Of a stretch of DNA of 64,000 bases, positions 47,349-56,568 are shown one piece after another (the stretch's first letter is position 1; each line of letters begins with the position of its first letter). Below the pieces are notes generated by a model. It saw only the letters and a list, made by a program, of their open reading frames with translations. It was not told where the DNA came from and made no database searches. The stretch spans positions 124,001-188,000 of the forward strand of contig NZ_CP020538.1 of the NCBI RefSeq assembly GCF_002080435.1, written 5' to 3'. A program made the translations under genes and the position numbers. Origin of the DNA: Sphingobium herbicidovorans. GTDB taxonomy: Bacteria; Pseudomonadota; Alphaproteobacteria; Sphingomonadales; Sphingomonadaceae.

Positions 47349-49135
47349 GCGGGCGTCCCCGCAGGGGCCGGCCTGTCGCTTTCGCTCCGATCACCCCGGA
47401 GGCTGTGCAGCCCGATCCGGTGCTCGGCCTCAAGTTCACCATCGAGGCGCGGCATGGCGGGACCGTCCTGGTCGATATGACCGGGCTCGAGCCTCGTCCG
47501 CTCGCCATTGCCTTTGCCGGCGCGCTCCATCGGTCAGCGGCACTCGGCGGATCAATCGGTGCGGCCAGCGTCATCAAGCAGTATCTCCAGGTCTATCGTC
47601 ACTTCTTCGCCTGGCTTGCCGACGAAGCGCCGAAGGTGGCCGGCATCAGTGATCTCCACGCGGCCCATATCGATGGTTTTTCCTCCACGCTCGAGCGACT
47701 CGGGAAGAGCGCGATCCACCGGCACATAATCGTGGGCAAGGTGATCAACACATTGCGCATGATGGAGGCAGATCGGCCCGACCGGATCGCGCCCGACCTG
47801 CATGAGCGGCTTCGTTACACGTTGGCCACTTCGGCAGGTCGCTCGACCCCGCGCGATGCCTACAGTCCGTTCGTCGCTCGCGCACTGCGCGACGCCGCAA
47901 GGGCCGATATCGAAGCGATGTTCCGCCGTTTCGGCGCCGATGACGACCACACCGATGAGGGCGATCCGATCATCGCCAGGGCGCGCGCTGAAGTCGAAGC
48001 GGTCATCGCGCGGCAGGGCTTTATCGTCGCAGACCATCCCGCGCTGAAGAGCCTCTATTTCATGCGCGCACGGCGCGGCCTGCCGATCAGCACGCTGGTC
48101 GATGACCTGCATCGCCGCCATCATCTTCACGTCACCGATATCCCCCCATTGTTCGTGCTACTTTCGCTCGATACTGGCCTGGAGCCCGAGTGCTTGAAGG
48201 CGTTGACGGTTGATTGCCTGGCCAACCCATCCGCTGGCACTGTCGAGTTGCGTTACCTGAAGCGACGCGCCCGCGCTGCCGAGCACAAGAGTATGCGCGT
48301 GCGCGACGGCGGCATCGGCACGCCAGGTGGCCTTATCCGCCGGCTGATCGAGGTCACGGCAGTTGCGCGCCAACATCTGTCCGCTGATTGTCTCTGGGTC
48401 TACCACAACGCTGGCGGGCTGCACGCCGGTATTCGTCATCCGCGCGAACGTCTCGATGCGTGGGTGGCTCGGCACCGGATTGTCGATGACGACGGCAAGC
48501 CGCTCTACCTTCTGCTTTCCCGCCTTCGCAAGACCCACAAGGCGCTGTGGTACACCAAGACCGAAGGGCATATGGCTCGGTTCGCGGTCGGGCATAGCCG
48601 TGAGGTCGCCGCGCGCCATTACGCGGATCTACCCTCGCTCCGGCCCCTGCACGAGGCCGCGGTCGCCGATGCCTTCCGCGAGGCGGTCGCCGCTGCGATG
48701 CCGACCATACTCCCGCCCACTGCGGAGCAGGCACTGCGCGAAGGGCCCGAACAGGCCGCGCCGCTGATGCCGCCAGATACGGTCGATCCGCTGCTCGACG
48801 GCGAACAGGATGTCTGGCTCGCCGCTTGTGCGGGCTTCCATCGCAGTCCCTTCGCCGAGGTTGGTTCGCCCTGTTCTCAGCCTTTCTGGGGGTGTCTCCA
48901 TTGCCCCAACGCTGTCATCACCGCGCGCAAGCTGCCCGCGATCCTGGCCTTCCTCGCATTCGTCGAAGATCAACGGCAGGGCCTGCCTGGTTCTGACTGG
49001 ATGGCCAAGTTCGGGCAGGTTCATGCCCGGATAGTCAACCAGATTCTGCCAGCATTTTCCGATGCGGTCGTCGCCGAAGCGCGGCTGCGCGCAACCGACG
49101 AGCATCTCTATCTCCCGCCCGAGACGCGCGCATGA
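47345..49135 (+). CDS. Tyrosine recombinase-like protein, second gene of the RIT trio
   Basis: A 596-residue protein with the integrase core-binding domain (SVIKQYLQVYRHFFAWLADEA) and a divergent catalytic half (LLSLDTGLEPECLKALTVDCL, SRLRKTHKALWYTK, FAVGHSREVAARHYADL). The C-terminal region has a Cys-rich patch (GCLHCPNAVIT). The start at 47345 overlaps the preceding stop and its own stop overlaps the third gene. Some catalytic residues appear replaced, as often reported for the middle and last members of such trios. Confidence 0.85.
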   Translation: MSGRPRRGRPVAFAPITPEAVQPDPVLGLKFTIEARHGGTVLVDMTGLEPRPLAIAFAGALHRSAALGGSIGAASVIKQYLQVYRHFFAWLADEAPKVAGISDLHAAHIDGFSSTLERLGKSAIHRHIIVGKVINTLRMMEADRPDRIAPDLHERLRYTLATSAGRSTPRDAYSPFVARALRDAARADIEAMFRRFGADDDHTDEGDPIIARARAEVEAVIARQGFIVADHPALKSLYFMRARRGLPISTLVDDLHRRHHLHVTDIPPLFVLLSLDTGLEPECLKALTVDCLANPSAGTVELRYLKRRARAAEHKSMRVRDGGIGTPGGLIRRLIEVTAVARQHLSADCLWVYHNAGGLHAGIRHPRERLDAWVARHRIVDDDGKPLYLLLSRLRKTHKALWYTKTEGHMARFAVGHSREVAARHYADLPSLRPLHEAAVADAFREAVAAAMPTILPPTAEQALREGPEQAAPLMPPDTVDPLLDGEQDVWLAACAGFHRSPFAEVGSPCSQPFWGCLHCPNAVITARKLPAILAFLAFVEDQRQGLPGSDWMAKFGQVHARIVNQILPAFSDAVVAEARLRATDEHLYLPPETRA

Positions 49136-51345
49136 CGGCCCCCGCCTATGTCCCGGCGCTCGCGTTCGATGATCGGCCCGTGTTGACGATTGTGCCGCTC
49201 AAGCCGGGCCATTCCCGTGAGGCACTGTCGCGTGTCGGTGACCCGAGCTGGGATCTTGGACCCGCTGTTTTCCGCGAGAACGCCCGGCGCTGCCATGTCA
49301 CCGTGCATTTCGACGTGCTTGAACATGCCGATGTGCAGGCGACGATGCGCGCCTATCTCTATGCCCGTCTCAACGTCGATCTCCCCGGCTACCGTCCGAA
49401 GCTATTGCCCGCCTGTATCCGGCAAGCGTTCAATCGGGCGCGGCGCTTCTTCGGTTTTGCGCGCGGACGACTGGGTGTGCTCGACCTTAGCCGCATCGAT
49501 CCCGCGCTGATCGATGCTTATGCCCGCCATCTGCGTGATGATCCCGCAAGGAGGCCCGTCATCGTTGGCCACCTTCTCGAGGTGATCATCGATCTATACC
49601 ATTACCGCGACCATCTTCCCGGTGGCGGCCTGTCGTTTGAGCCTTGGGAAGGACGGGCTCCTGCGCGCGTCGCTGGCTATCGGCATGTCCGGGAGAACCG
49701 CACACCGCGTATGCCCGAGGGGATCATCACCCCGCTGCTGGCCTGGTCGCTGCGCTATGTCACCGTCTTCGCGCAGGATATTTTCGCGGCCCGGCGTGAG
49801 CTTGATCGCCTCGAAGCCCAACGTGACCGCTGGTTTGCTGCCGAACGGGGACTGGCACACGCCGAGCGTCGTCAACGGCAGCGGATGCGATTGCAGCGCT
49901 ATTTCCGGTCGCGCGCGCGGCAAGGCCGAGGCGTACCGGTCTGGGTAAGCCCACCCAACGGATCTGCCTCCATCGATCCGGCCAGCGGGACGACCATGCC
50001 AGTCGTCAACGTGCAGCTTCTCCATCTCCACGTCGGGGTCGACGCCGCCGCAGAACCGGCGATGCACCTTACTCTCGCTGGCGGTGCTTCCGATCTCATT
50101 GAAGCTGCCATCGCGGATATGGGCGTCGAACCTGGCGGTATGGATACGCCGATCTCGATTGATCCCGATCGTGGTTTACCATGGCGGCCCCGTTTCGATG
50201 CCAAGTCCCTTATCCTCGAAGAGCGCATGCTGCAGGCGGCAGCCTATGTGGTCTGCGCTTATCTGACCGGGATGCGCGATTGCGAGGTGCAGGCGATGCG
50301 TCGGGGATGCCTGACCCTCAAGCGGAGTGAGGATGGCGTCGTGTCACGGCACCGCGTGCGTTCCACCGCCTACAAGGGCAAGGGTAGCGGGGGAGCGCCG
50401 GCCGAGTGGGTGACCATTGCTCCTGTCGCTGATGCGATCAGTGTGCTCGAGCTATTGTGCAAGCGTGCGGCCGACGCTCGCGGCCTTGATACACTCTGGC
50501 CCGTGCTGTCACTGACGCGGAGCCGCAAGTCGCACGTTTCCGCGGAGATCGTCCGTCAGATCAACGCCTACCGTGACCATCTCAACACGCTGTTCGGTTC
50601 GGACGAGGCGCCCGCTATTCCGCCAGGACCGGACGGCAAGCCCTGGCGGATTACGACCCGCCAGTTTCGCCGCACCATTGCATGGCATATCGCCAACCGC
50701 CCCTTCGGAACGGTGGCTGGCATGATCCAGTACAAGCATGCCTCCGTTGCCGCCTTCGAGGGCTACGCAGGAAGCAGCGCCTCCGGGTTCCGCGCCGAGG
50801 TGGAGACGCAGCGCGGACTCGGCCAGCTCGACGACTTGCTCGATTATTTCGACAGGCGGCGAGGTGGGGCCTCCCTTTCCGGACCAGCGGGCCGGCGCAT
50901 CGAGCGCGTCCTCGATGAGACGGCCACGCAACTCAGCCCATTGCCAGCGATGATCGCCGACCGGTCCCGTCTGCGCACCATGCTCGCCAGCCTTGCCCGC
51001 ACCCTGCATGTCGGCACGCTGGCCGATTGCTTCTTCGATCCGGCAACAGCCTTGTGCCTCAAGCGTGCGACAGATTCCTCGGCGAACCGGCCGTTGACAG
51101 CACTTTGCGAACCGACCCGCTGTCCGAACGCCTGCATCGCCGAACGTCACCGGCCCATCTGGGAGCGGAGCGCCACCGAGGCGCGGATGTTGCTGCGCGA
51201 GAAGCGCCTGCCTGGATTGCAACGAGCAGCGCTCCAGCACGAGGTTGACCGGATCGAGGGCGTGCTGGCCCAGATCGCGCCTGAAGGCGCGACGCCGCCC
51301 TTTCGGGCGGCGGTAGAGGGAGAGGAGGGCCTGGAGATGGGGTGA
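49132..51345 (+). CDS. Tyrosine recombinase-like protein, third gene of the RIT trio
   Basis: A 737-residue protein, the largest of the trio. Integrase-like landmarks are AYLTGMRDCEVQAMRRGCL, RITTRQFRRTIAWHIAN and MIQYKHASVAAFEGYAG, so the Arg boxes are recognisable. A C-terminal segment has paired cysteines (LCEPTRCPNACIAERH). The start overlaps the second gene by four bases. Together the three products are expected to move the element. Confidence 0.86.
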   Translation: MTAPAYVPALAFDDRPVLTIVPLKPGHSREALSRVGDPSWDLGPAVFRENARRCHVTVHFDVLEHADVQATMRAYLYARLNVDLPGYRPKLLPACIRQAFNRARRFFGFARGRLGVLDLSRIDPALIDAYARHLRDDPARRPVIVGHLLEVIIDLYHYRDHLPGGGLSFEPWEGRAPARVAGYRHVRENRTPRMPEGIITPLLAWSLRYVTVFAQDIFAARRELDRLEAQRDRWFAAERGLAHAERRQRQRMRLQRYFRSRARQGRGVPVWVSPPNGSASIDPASGTTMPVVNVQLLHLHVGVDAAAEPAMHLTLAGGASDLIEAAIADMGVEPGGMDTPISIDPDRGLPWRPRFDAKSLILEERMLQAAAYVVCAYLTGMRDCEVQAMRRGCLTLKRSEDGVVSRHRVRSTAYKGKGSGGAPAEWVTIAPVADAISVLELLCKRAADARGLDTLWPVLSLTRSRKSHVSAEIVRQINAYRDHLNTLFGSDEAPAIPPGPDGKPWRITTRQFRRTIAWHIANRPFGTVAGMIQYKHASVAAFEGYAGSSASGFRAEVETQRGLGQLDDLLDYFDRRRGGASLSGPAGRRIERVLDETATQLSPLPAMIADRSRLRTMLASLARTLHVGTLADCFFDPATALCLKRATDSSANRPLTALCEPTRCPNACIAERHRPIWERSATEARMLLREKRLPGLQRAALQHEVDRIEGVLAQIAPEGATPPFRAAVEGEEGLEMG

Positions 51346-51394
51346 CGGGATGAGGAGCGGGAGAGGCCTGCTTCGCCCGTCGTGGAGATCGAAC

Positions 51395-52297
51395 ATGTCC
51401 CGCTCATCAGCGCCGGCCGAGCGCGCCGACGTTTATACCCGCATCACCACCGAGATCATTGCCGCCATCGAGGCGGGCGCGGGCACCTGGCGCATGCCCT
51501 GGCATCATGATGGCGCCGCCGTCACGCGGCCCGAGAACTTCTCATCCCATAAGCGCTACCGGGGCGTGAACGTGCTCGCGTTGTGGGCGGCCGCACAGGT
51601 GAGCGGCTATGCCAGCGGCCTGTGGGGCACCTATCGGCAGTGGCAGGCGGTCGACGCCCAGGTTCGCAAGGGCGAACGCGGCACGACAGTCGTTTTCTGG
51701 AAGCAGGCTGCGTCCAACGTCGATCAAGACCATGACGATGGCGATCAGCGGCCCGGTCGTATGTTCGCTCGCGCTTTCACCGTGTTCAACCTCGCGCAGG
51801 TCGAAGGTTATGAGCCTGCGCCGGTCACCCTATTGCCGGAGACCGAACGCCTCGCCCATGCCGAAGCATTCGTCGCGGCGCTGAACATTCCGATCACCGA
51901 AGGCGCCTACGATGCCCATTATCGCATCGATCTCGACCAGATCTTCATGCCGCCTTTCTCGGCGTTTCACGATGCAGCCGCTCACATGGGCACCCTGCTG
52001 CACGAGTCCGGCCACGCCACAGGGGCAAAGCATCGGCTCGACCGCAACTTCCAGGACCGGTTCAAGCGCGATTGGCTGCCGATCGAAGAAGCCTGCGCCG
52101 AACTCACCGCATCGTTCGTCCTGGCGGACCTCGGCATTGCCCATCATCCGCGCCCCGATCACGCCGCCTATGTGGCATCGTGGCTCAGTGCTCTGAAGAA
52201 AGATCCACGGGCGATCTTCACCGCCGCCAGCAAGGCCCAGCAAGCCGCCGACTGGATGTGGGCGCAGCAGCCCCAGCGCGAGGAGTTGGCAGCATGA
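51395..52297 (+). CDS. ArdC-like antirestriction protein carried by the RIT element
   Basis: A 300-residue protein with the ArdC N-terminal ssDNA-binding domain (ERADVYTRITTEIIAAIEAG, then KRYRGVNVLALW). A zincin-like domain follows with LLHESGHATGAKHRL, and the family C-terminus EEACAELTASFVLADLGIA. It is intact and clearly diverged from the host ardC that the element interrupts, so it is not a duplicate of it. The ATG at 51395 follows the last recombinase by 49 bases. As cargo it may protect the element during entry into a new host. Confidence 0.88.
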   Translation: MSRSSAPAERADVYTRITTEIIAAIEAGAGTWRMPWHHDGAAVTRPENFSSHKRYRGVNVLALWAAAQVSGYASGLWGTYRQWQAVDAQVRKGERGTTVVFWKQAASNVDQDHDDGDQRPGRMFARAFTVFNLAQVEGYEPAPVTLLPETERLAHAEAFVAALNIPITEGAYDAHYRIDLDQIFMPPFSAFHDAAAHMGTLLHESGHATGAKHRLDRNFQDRFKRDWLPIEEACAELTASFVLADLGIAHHPRPDHAAYVASWLSALKKDPRAIFTAASKAQQAADWMWAQQPQREELAA

Positions 52298-52620
52298 CCA
52301 GCACCTCCGCTCGACCCCCAAAAATTCAAATTAGGGCTGGACTGTCAGGATATGTGGCTGAACTGGCAAGCGCCTTCCTCTGCGCTTCGCTCGGCATCGC
52401 GCCGACCGTCCGCCACGCCGATTATATCGGAGCGTGGCTCGCGATCATGCGCGCCGATACGCGCGCGATCTTCAAGGCCGCGAGCCTCGCCTCGAAAGCG
52501 GCGGACTATCTGCTCGGATTTGTGCCGGATGCCGCGCAGGGCGCGGCGGCCGCCGCCGAAACCGCGCGCGGCGGGGACATGGCGCGCCCCGATGCGACGG
52601 ACGAGGAGGCGGGGCAATGA
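52294..52620 (+). pseudogene. ardC: ardC 3' part, now fused to a short element-derived ORF
   Basis: The host ardC tail (from GAA at 52360, reading ELASAFLCASLGIAP) is in frame with about 21 codons from the element's right end. The ATG at 52294 overlaps the stop of the element ArdC gene, so a 108-residue chimeric product could be made by coupling. The tail itself (RHADYIGAWLAIMRADTRAI, then AASKAADYLLG-like) is the normal ArdC C-terminus without its zincin motif. Confidence 0.8.
52340..52352 (-). repeat. Right terminal inverted repeat of the RIT element
   Basis: Reads TATCCTGACAGTC on the minus strand, pairing with the left end at 45805. Host ardC sequence resumes within about 7 bases. Confidence 0.7.
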
Positions 52621-53129
52621 TCCTGCTTCCCGCGCATCTGCGCTTCGCGCTCAACGCCAATGGCCTGACGGGCCGCATCCACGCCGCGCAGGATAAGCGT
52701 TTCGACCCGCGCCCGGTGGTCAAATTCTTCAATCCCATCGGCGCGGCGACATGGCTCGCGACCGAGATCGACGAGGACGGCGATACGCTGTTCGGGCTGG
52801 CCGACCTTGGTTTCGGCTGTCCCGAACTCGGCTGTTTCTCGCTCCGCGAAATCGAGGACGTGCGCTTGCCGCTTGGCCTCGCCATCGAGCGCGACGAACA
52901 TTTCGAGAGCCTCGCGCCTTTGTCGGTCTGGACCGACACGGCGCGGCGCTCGGGGACGATCATTCAGGCCGAGGCGGCGCTGCGCCGCAAGGCGCGCGAT
53001 GCGCGCGCTTCCAATTCTTCCCCTTCGCCGAACCCCGGCGCGGGCGAATCCCCGGCGCCCGAGGGCGAGGAGCCGGGAGAGCATCCGGCGCCGCCGTCGG
53101 CGGCGAATGACGAGCTTCCGCCAGACTAG
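52617..53129 (+). CDS. DUF2958 domain protein
   Basis: A 170-residue protein with the family start MILLPAHLRFALNAN and the blocks VVKFFNPIGAATWLATE and LGFGCPELGCFSLREIEDV. The C-terminal 40 residues are a proline/serine-rich tail. Function is unknown, but the family sits beside ArdC on conjugative elements. It overlaps the ardC stop (ATGA), so it was the next gene of the ardC operon before insertion of the RIT element. Confidence 0.88.
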   Translation: MILLPAHLRFALNANGLTGRIHAAQDKRFDPRPVVKFFNPIGAATWLATEIDEDGDTLFGLADLGFGCPELGCFSLREIEDVRLPLGLAIERDEHFESLAPLSVWTDTARRSGTIIQAEAALRRKARDARASNSSPSPNPGAGESPAPEGEEPGEHPAPPSAANDELPPD

Positions 53130-53249
53130 GCGGCAAGGCGAGGCGGCGCGCCTTCGCCGTCAGGCCGGTTTCCGGGGGCATTCCCCCGCCCATGGAAGTC
53201 CCGGGCGCGGAAACCGGAAACCGGCCACCCCAATGAATGGAGTGACGAC

Positions 53250-55115
53250 ATGAAACTCGATTTTATCCCGCTCGACAAGCTGTCGGTCGATCCGGCCAAT
53301 ATGCGCGCCAAGGGCCGCGACCCCTATGTCGGCGATATCCTGCCGAGCATACGCAAGCGCGGCGTCCTTATTCCACTGCTCGTCCGTCCCGGCGCGGAAG
53401 AAGGGCATCACCGCGTGACGGCGGGTCGGCGGCGCTTCACATGCGCCAACATCGTCGTCCGCGAGGGCGGCCCGGCGCGCCCGCTACCCTGCGCCATTCT
53501 CGAAGAGGAGGACGACGCCGACGCCATCGAGGCATCGATGCTCGAAAATCTCGCGCGCGTCGCGCCCGACGAGGTCAGCCAGTGGGAGGCGTTCGTCAAG
53601 CTGGTCAAGGCGGGCCGCAAGGTCGAGGAGATCGCCGCCGACTTCGCTTTCGAGGTGCCGACGGTGAAGCGCATCCTCGCGCTCGGCAACCTCCTGCCGC
53701 GCATTCGCTCCCTCTACCGCGCGGGCGATATCGACCAGACGACGGTCAAGCAGCTGACGCTTGCGAGCAAGAGCCAGCAGACCGCCTGGCTGGCGCTGTT
53801 CGACGACCCCGACGCCTACTGCCCGAAGGGTCTCAATTTGAAGGGCTGGCTATTCGGCGGCCATGCGATCAAGGCCGCGCACGCGCTGTTCGACGTCGAG
53901 GAAGCCAAGCTCGCGGTGATTGCCGACCTCTTCGACGACGAAAGGTTGGTCGCCGACGCCGACGCTTTCTGGACGCGCCAGATGGCCGAGGTCGAGGCGC
54001 GCCGCGCCGCCTATATCGAGGACGGCTGGAGCGATGTCGTCATTCTCGAACGCGCCCCGCGTTTCCATCGTTGGGACCATACCCAGACGAGCAAGCGCAA
54101 GGGTGGCCGCGTCTATATTGAGGTGCACGGGACCGGCGAGGTCGAGTTCCACGAGGGATTTCTGACCGACAGGGAAGCCAAGTCCCGAGCCAAGGCCGAG
54201 GCGGGACCTGTGACCGAGAAGCCGGGGCGCCCCGAGGTCACGAGCTCGATGGGCACCTATATCGACCTGCACCGCCACGCGGCGGTGCGCGCCGAACTCG
54301 CGAAACATGGCGGGGTCGCGCTCCGCGCGATGGCCGCGCATATCATCGCGAGCGCCGACCATTATCGCGTTGAGGTCCAGTCCTATGTCTCGGCGAAAGA
54401 CGAGGTGCAGGAGAGCGTCGAGACGTGCGGCGCCGAAGTGATGTTCGACGAGCGCCGCCGCGCGGTGCTTGGCGTTCTCGGCTTCGACGGAGAAGACCTC
54501 ACGGTCACCGCGCGCCGGTCGGGTCACCGCCAGTTCGCGCCGATCTTCGCGCGGCTGCTCGAATTGCCCGATCCGGTCGTCCTCGAAATCCTTGCCATCG
54601 TCATGGGCGAAACGCTCGCGGCGGGCAGCGAGGCGGTCGAGATGATCGGTCAGTATCTGGACGTCGACATGGCGAAGCTCTGGACCCCCGATGCCGCATT
54701 CTGGAACCAGATTCGCGACAAGGAGGTGCTCGGCAAGATCGTCGCCGAGGTTGCGGGCGATGACGTCGCCGCCGCCAATTCGGGGCAGCAGGCGAAGGTG
54801 CTCAAGACCATCGTCGCCGATCATCTGGACGGCGCGAACGGGCGTCCGAAAGTCGAGGGATGGGTGCCGCGCTGGATGCGTTTCGCGCCGAGCGCCTATA
54901 CCCCGCGCGGCGGGGTCGGGAGCGTCGCGGCGCACGATCGGATGCTCCACATCATCGCCCGCGCCGCCGAGGCCGACGCCATGCGCGAAGCCGAGGCGGC
55001 GGCGGTCGAGGCCGAGGCGGATGCCGGGAGCGGCACCGCGACCGAGGCCGATGCCGATACCGGAGATGCGGGTGAAGGCACGGCGGCGGACGGCGACACC
55101 GCGCTCGCGGCCTGA
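53250..55115 (+). CDS. ParB/RepB/Spo0J-family nuclease-like protein
   Basis: A 621-residue ParB-domain protein. The N-terminal ParB/sulfiredoxin fold has IPLDKLSVDPANMRAKG, RKRGVLIPLLVRPG and the arginine-rich box VTAGRRRFTCA. An HTH region with ENLARVAPDEVSQWEAF follows, then a long C-terminal part and an Ala/Glu/Asp-rich tail. No ParA gene is adjacent. Such solitary ParB proteins are standard in ICE modules beside DUF2958 and ArdC and may act in element maintenance or regulation. Confidence 0.9.
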   Translation: MKLDFIPLDKLSVDPANMRAKGRDPYVGDILPSIRKRGVLIPLLVRPGAEEGHHRVTAGRRRFTCANIVVREGGPARPLPCAILEEEDDADAIEASMLENLARVAPDEVSQWEAFVKLVKAGRKVEEIAADFAFEVPTVKRILALGNLLPRIRSLYRAGDIDQTTVKQLTLASKSQQTAWLALFDDPDAYCPKGLNLKGWLFGGHAIKAAHALFDVEEAKLAVIADLFDDERLVADADAFWTRQMAEVEARRAAYIEDGWSDVVILERAPRFHRWDHTQTSKRKGGRVYIEVHGTGEVEFHEGFLTDREAKSRAKAEAGPVTEKPGRPEVTSSMGTYIDLHRHAAVRAELAKHGGVALRAMAAHIIASADHYRVEVQSYVSAKDEVQESVETCGAEVMFDERRRAVLGVLGFDGEDLTVTARRSGHRQFAPIFARLLELPDPVVLEILAIVMGETLAAGSEAVEMIGQYLDVDMAKLWTPDAAFWNQIRDKEVLGKIVAEVAGDDVAAANSGQQAKVLKTIVADHLDGANGRPKVEGWVPRWMRFAPSAYTPRGGVGSVAAHDRMLHIIARAAEADAMREAEAAAVEAEADAGSGTATEADADTGDAGEGTAADGDTALAA

Positions 55116-55220
55116 CTTGATGGGAAGGGCGGCGGCGCGCCGCCCTTCCTCTCGCTTGATCCTGTTGCTGCCCGGAGGCCCGGCGCGCCGCCCCTGACGG
55201 GGCGGCGCGGGGAGGGTGGA

Positions 55221-55278
55221 AAAGTCACGCGCCGGGGCGCGCCGCGAACGATCGCAGCGCGCCCCGGCGCGTGACTTT
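55221..55278. terminator. Perfect 22-base inverted repeat between convergent genes
   Basis: AAAGTCACGCGCCGGGGCGCGC at 55221-55242 pairs fully with 55257-55278 around a 14-base loop. It lies between the parB stop and the convergent minus-strand gene, as a bidirectional terminator would. A protein-binding role (partition or transfer site) is an alternative because the stem is unusually long and exact. Confidence 0.55.
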
Positions 55279-55362
55279 GCGTTGGTTCTGCTGTTGCCGC
55301 GCGGCAGGCCTGCGGCGCCGCGCGATGTCTTTTGTCAGGATTGGGGCGCCCTGGCGCCGCGC

Positions 55363-55656
55363 TCAGGCGAGCAGGCGGCGGAGGAAATAGACGCGGAACA
55401 GGTCGAGCAGCGCCTCGGCGGCCTCATTGTCGTTCGCGTGCGCGACCACTTCGAACCCGCCGTCGGCCGCGGGGCTATATTCGAACGGATGGAGCCCCGA
55501 GAGGCGGAGGGCAGCGGGGTCGAGGCCGTCGCGGCGGATCGCGGCCAGCGCCTCGTCGTCGAGCGCCAGCCCGATCCAGATGCCCGCGCTGCGCGCGGCG
55601 ATCATGTCGAGGTCGCGCCTGTCGGCCGCGATGCTGAGGCTTGCCCGTCCGTCCAT
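55363..55656 (-). CDS. Hypothetical ICE-associated protein
   Basis: A 97-residue protein of unknown function, starting MDGRASLSIAADRRDLDMIA and ending LDLFRVYFLRRLLA. The pattern of alternating hydrophobics suggests an alpha/beta fold. It faces parB across a 22-base inverted repeat. I do not recognise a named family. The ATG at 55656 is preferred over one 22 codons upstream because the extension is low-complexity. Confidence 0.6.
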   Translation of the reverse strand: MDGRASLSIAADRRDLDMIAARSAGIWIGLALDDEALAAIRRDGLDPAALRLSGLHPFEYSPAADGGFEVVAHANDNEAAEALLDLFRVYFLRRLLA

Positions 55657-55903
55657 TTCGGTCCCCTGTGCGGCCGTTGCCGGCCCCTGTCGATCGTCTG
55701 AAAAGCGGTCAGCCGTCCCCACGAATCCGGCGCCCGAAGCCGAAGTCCATGCATCGAAATCACCGTCTTGGCCACCGGGATTCGTCTGCGGCCGTCACCG
55801 CTCGCCGCATCGCAGCCGCGTCGCTCCTGTCTCCCCACCGGCACCCTTCCGGGGCTTGGGAAGGCGGTCTGGAACGGGACGGCGGCCGCGCAACGGGCGC
55901 GTT

Positions 55904-55970
55904 CGCGCTATTTTCCCCGCCGGCTGCGCCGGCTCCTCGCGCCGGTGCCGGGGGCACCCAAAATAGCGCG
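55904..55970. repeat. Inverted repeat in the leader of the DUF736 gene
   Basis: CGCGCTATTTT (55904-55914) and AAAATAGCGCG (55960-55970), 45 bases apart, in a 430-base gene-free GC-rich stretch (55657-56086). It is similar in setting to the structured leaders before ardC and before 58339. Confidence 0.55.
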
Positions 55971-56086
55971 CGCGCACGTCCTCCGCTGCGCTGCGACCCT
56001 CCGGGTGCGCCGCCGCCTGATGCCCCGTCCTCGTCGTCCGCCACGCCCCGGGATGGTCCCGGCGGTGCATTTCAAGGAGACGAACC

Positions 56087-56410
56087 ATGGCAGCAATCGG
56101 CTTTGTGAACGGCAACATGTCCGACGGATATCGCGGCCAGCTCAAGACGCTTTCGATCCGCGCCGAGATCGAAATCCGGGTCAACCGGACCAAGAATGGC
56201 GACGCCCAGCCCGACTTCCGGGTCTTCTCGGACAATGTCGAGATCGGCGCCGCGTGGGTCCGCACCGGGCAGACGTCGGGCGAACCCTATGTTTCGCTCA
56301 GCCTCGCGGCGCCCGAATTCGGTCCGCGCCGGCTCTACGCGAACCTCGGGCGCGCCGCCGGGCAGGACGACGATGATACCTACGCGCTGATCTGGAATCC
56401 GGTCGACTGA
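56087..56410 (+). CDS. DUF736 family protein
   Basis: A 107-residue protein with the family layout: IGFVNGNMSDGYRGQLKTL, EIEIRVNRTKNGDAQPDFRV, GAAWVRTGQTSGEPYVSL and a final NLGRAAGQDDDDTYALIWNP. AAGGAG precedes the ATG. It is a small beta-rich protein, function unknown, and nearly universal on alphaproteobacterial ICEs and conjugative plasmids. Confidence 0.92.
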   Translation: MAAIGFVNGNMSDGYRGQLKTLSIRAEIEIRVNRTKNGDAQPDFRVFSDNVEIGAAWVRTGQTSGEPYVSLSLAAPEFGPRRLYANLGRAAGQDDDDTYALIWNPVD

Positions 56411-56568
56411 CGTCCACCCCGCCTCGCCCCCGCGCCTTTTCCGGCGCGGGGGCTCGTTTTTCGCTGGGTCATTCTTCGAGCCTCTCCGCCCGGCGCACCG
56501 AAGCGCATCTCCGGCGCACCAAGCGGAACCGAACGGCACCGCGCACCAATGAGCCGGAGACATGAAGG

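Larger units (their letters stand above)
45804..52356. mobile_element. RIT element (recombinase in trio) inserted in ardC
   Basis: About 6.55 kb. Joining the flanks restores ArdC (REELCA from the left, ELASAFLC from the right), which locates the ends to within a few bases. Terminal inverted repeats match as TATCnnGACAGTC: 45805-45817 on the left and the complement of 52340-52352 on the right. Inside are three tyrosine recombinases with 4-base overlaps, an ArdC-like gene and a short ORF. No target duplication longer than a shared GCT is visible. Confidence 0.88.

Noticed and set aside
51395..52297. The element ArdC gene as a recent duplicate of the interrupted ardC
   Set aside because: The two differ throughout (for example HESGHATG against HELGHWTG) and in length of linkers, so it is a distinct family member brought by the element.
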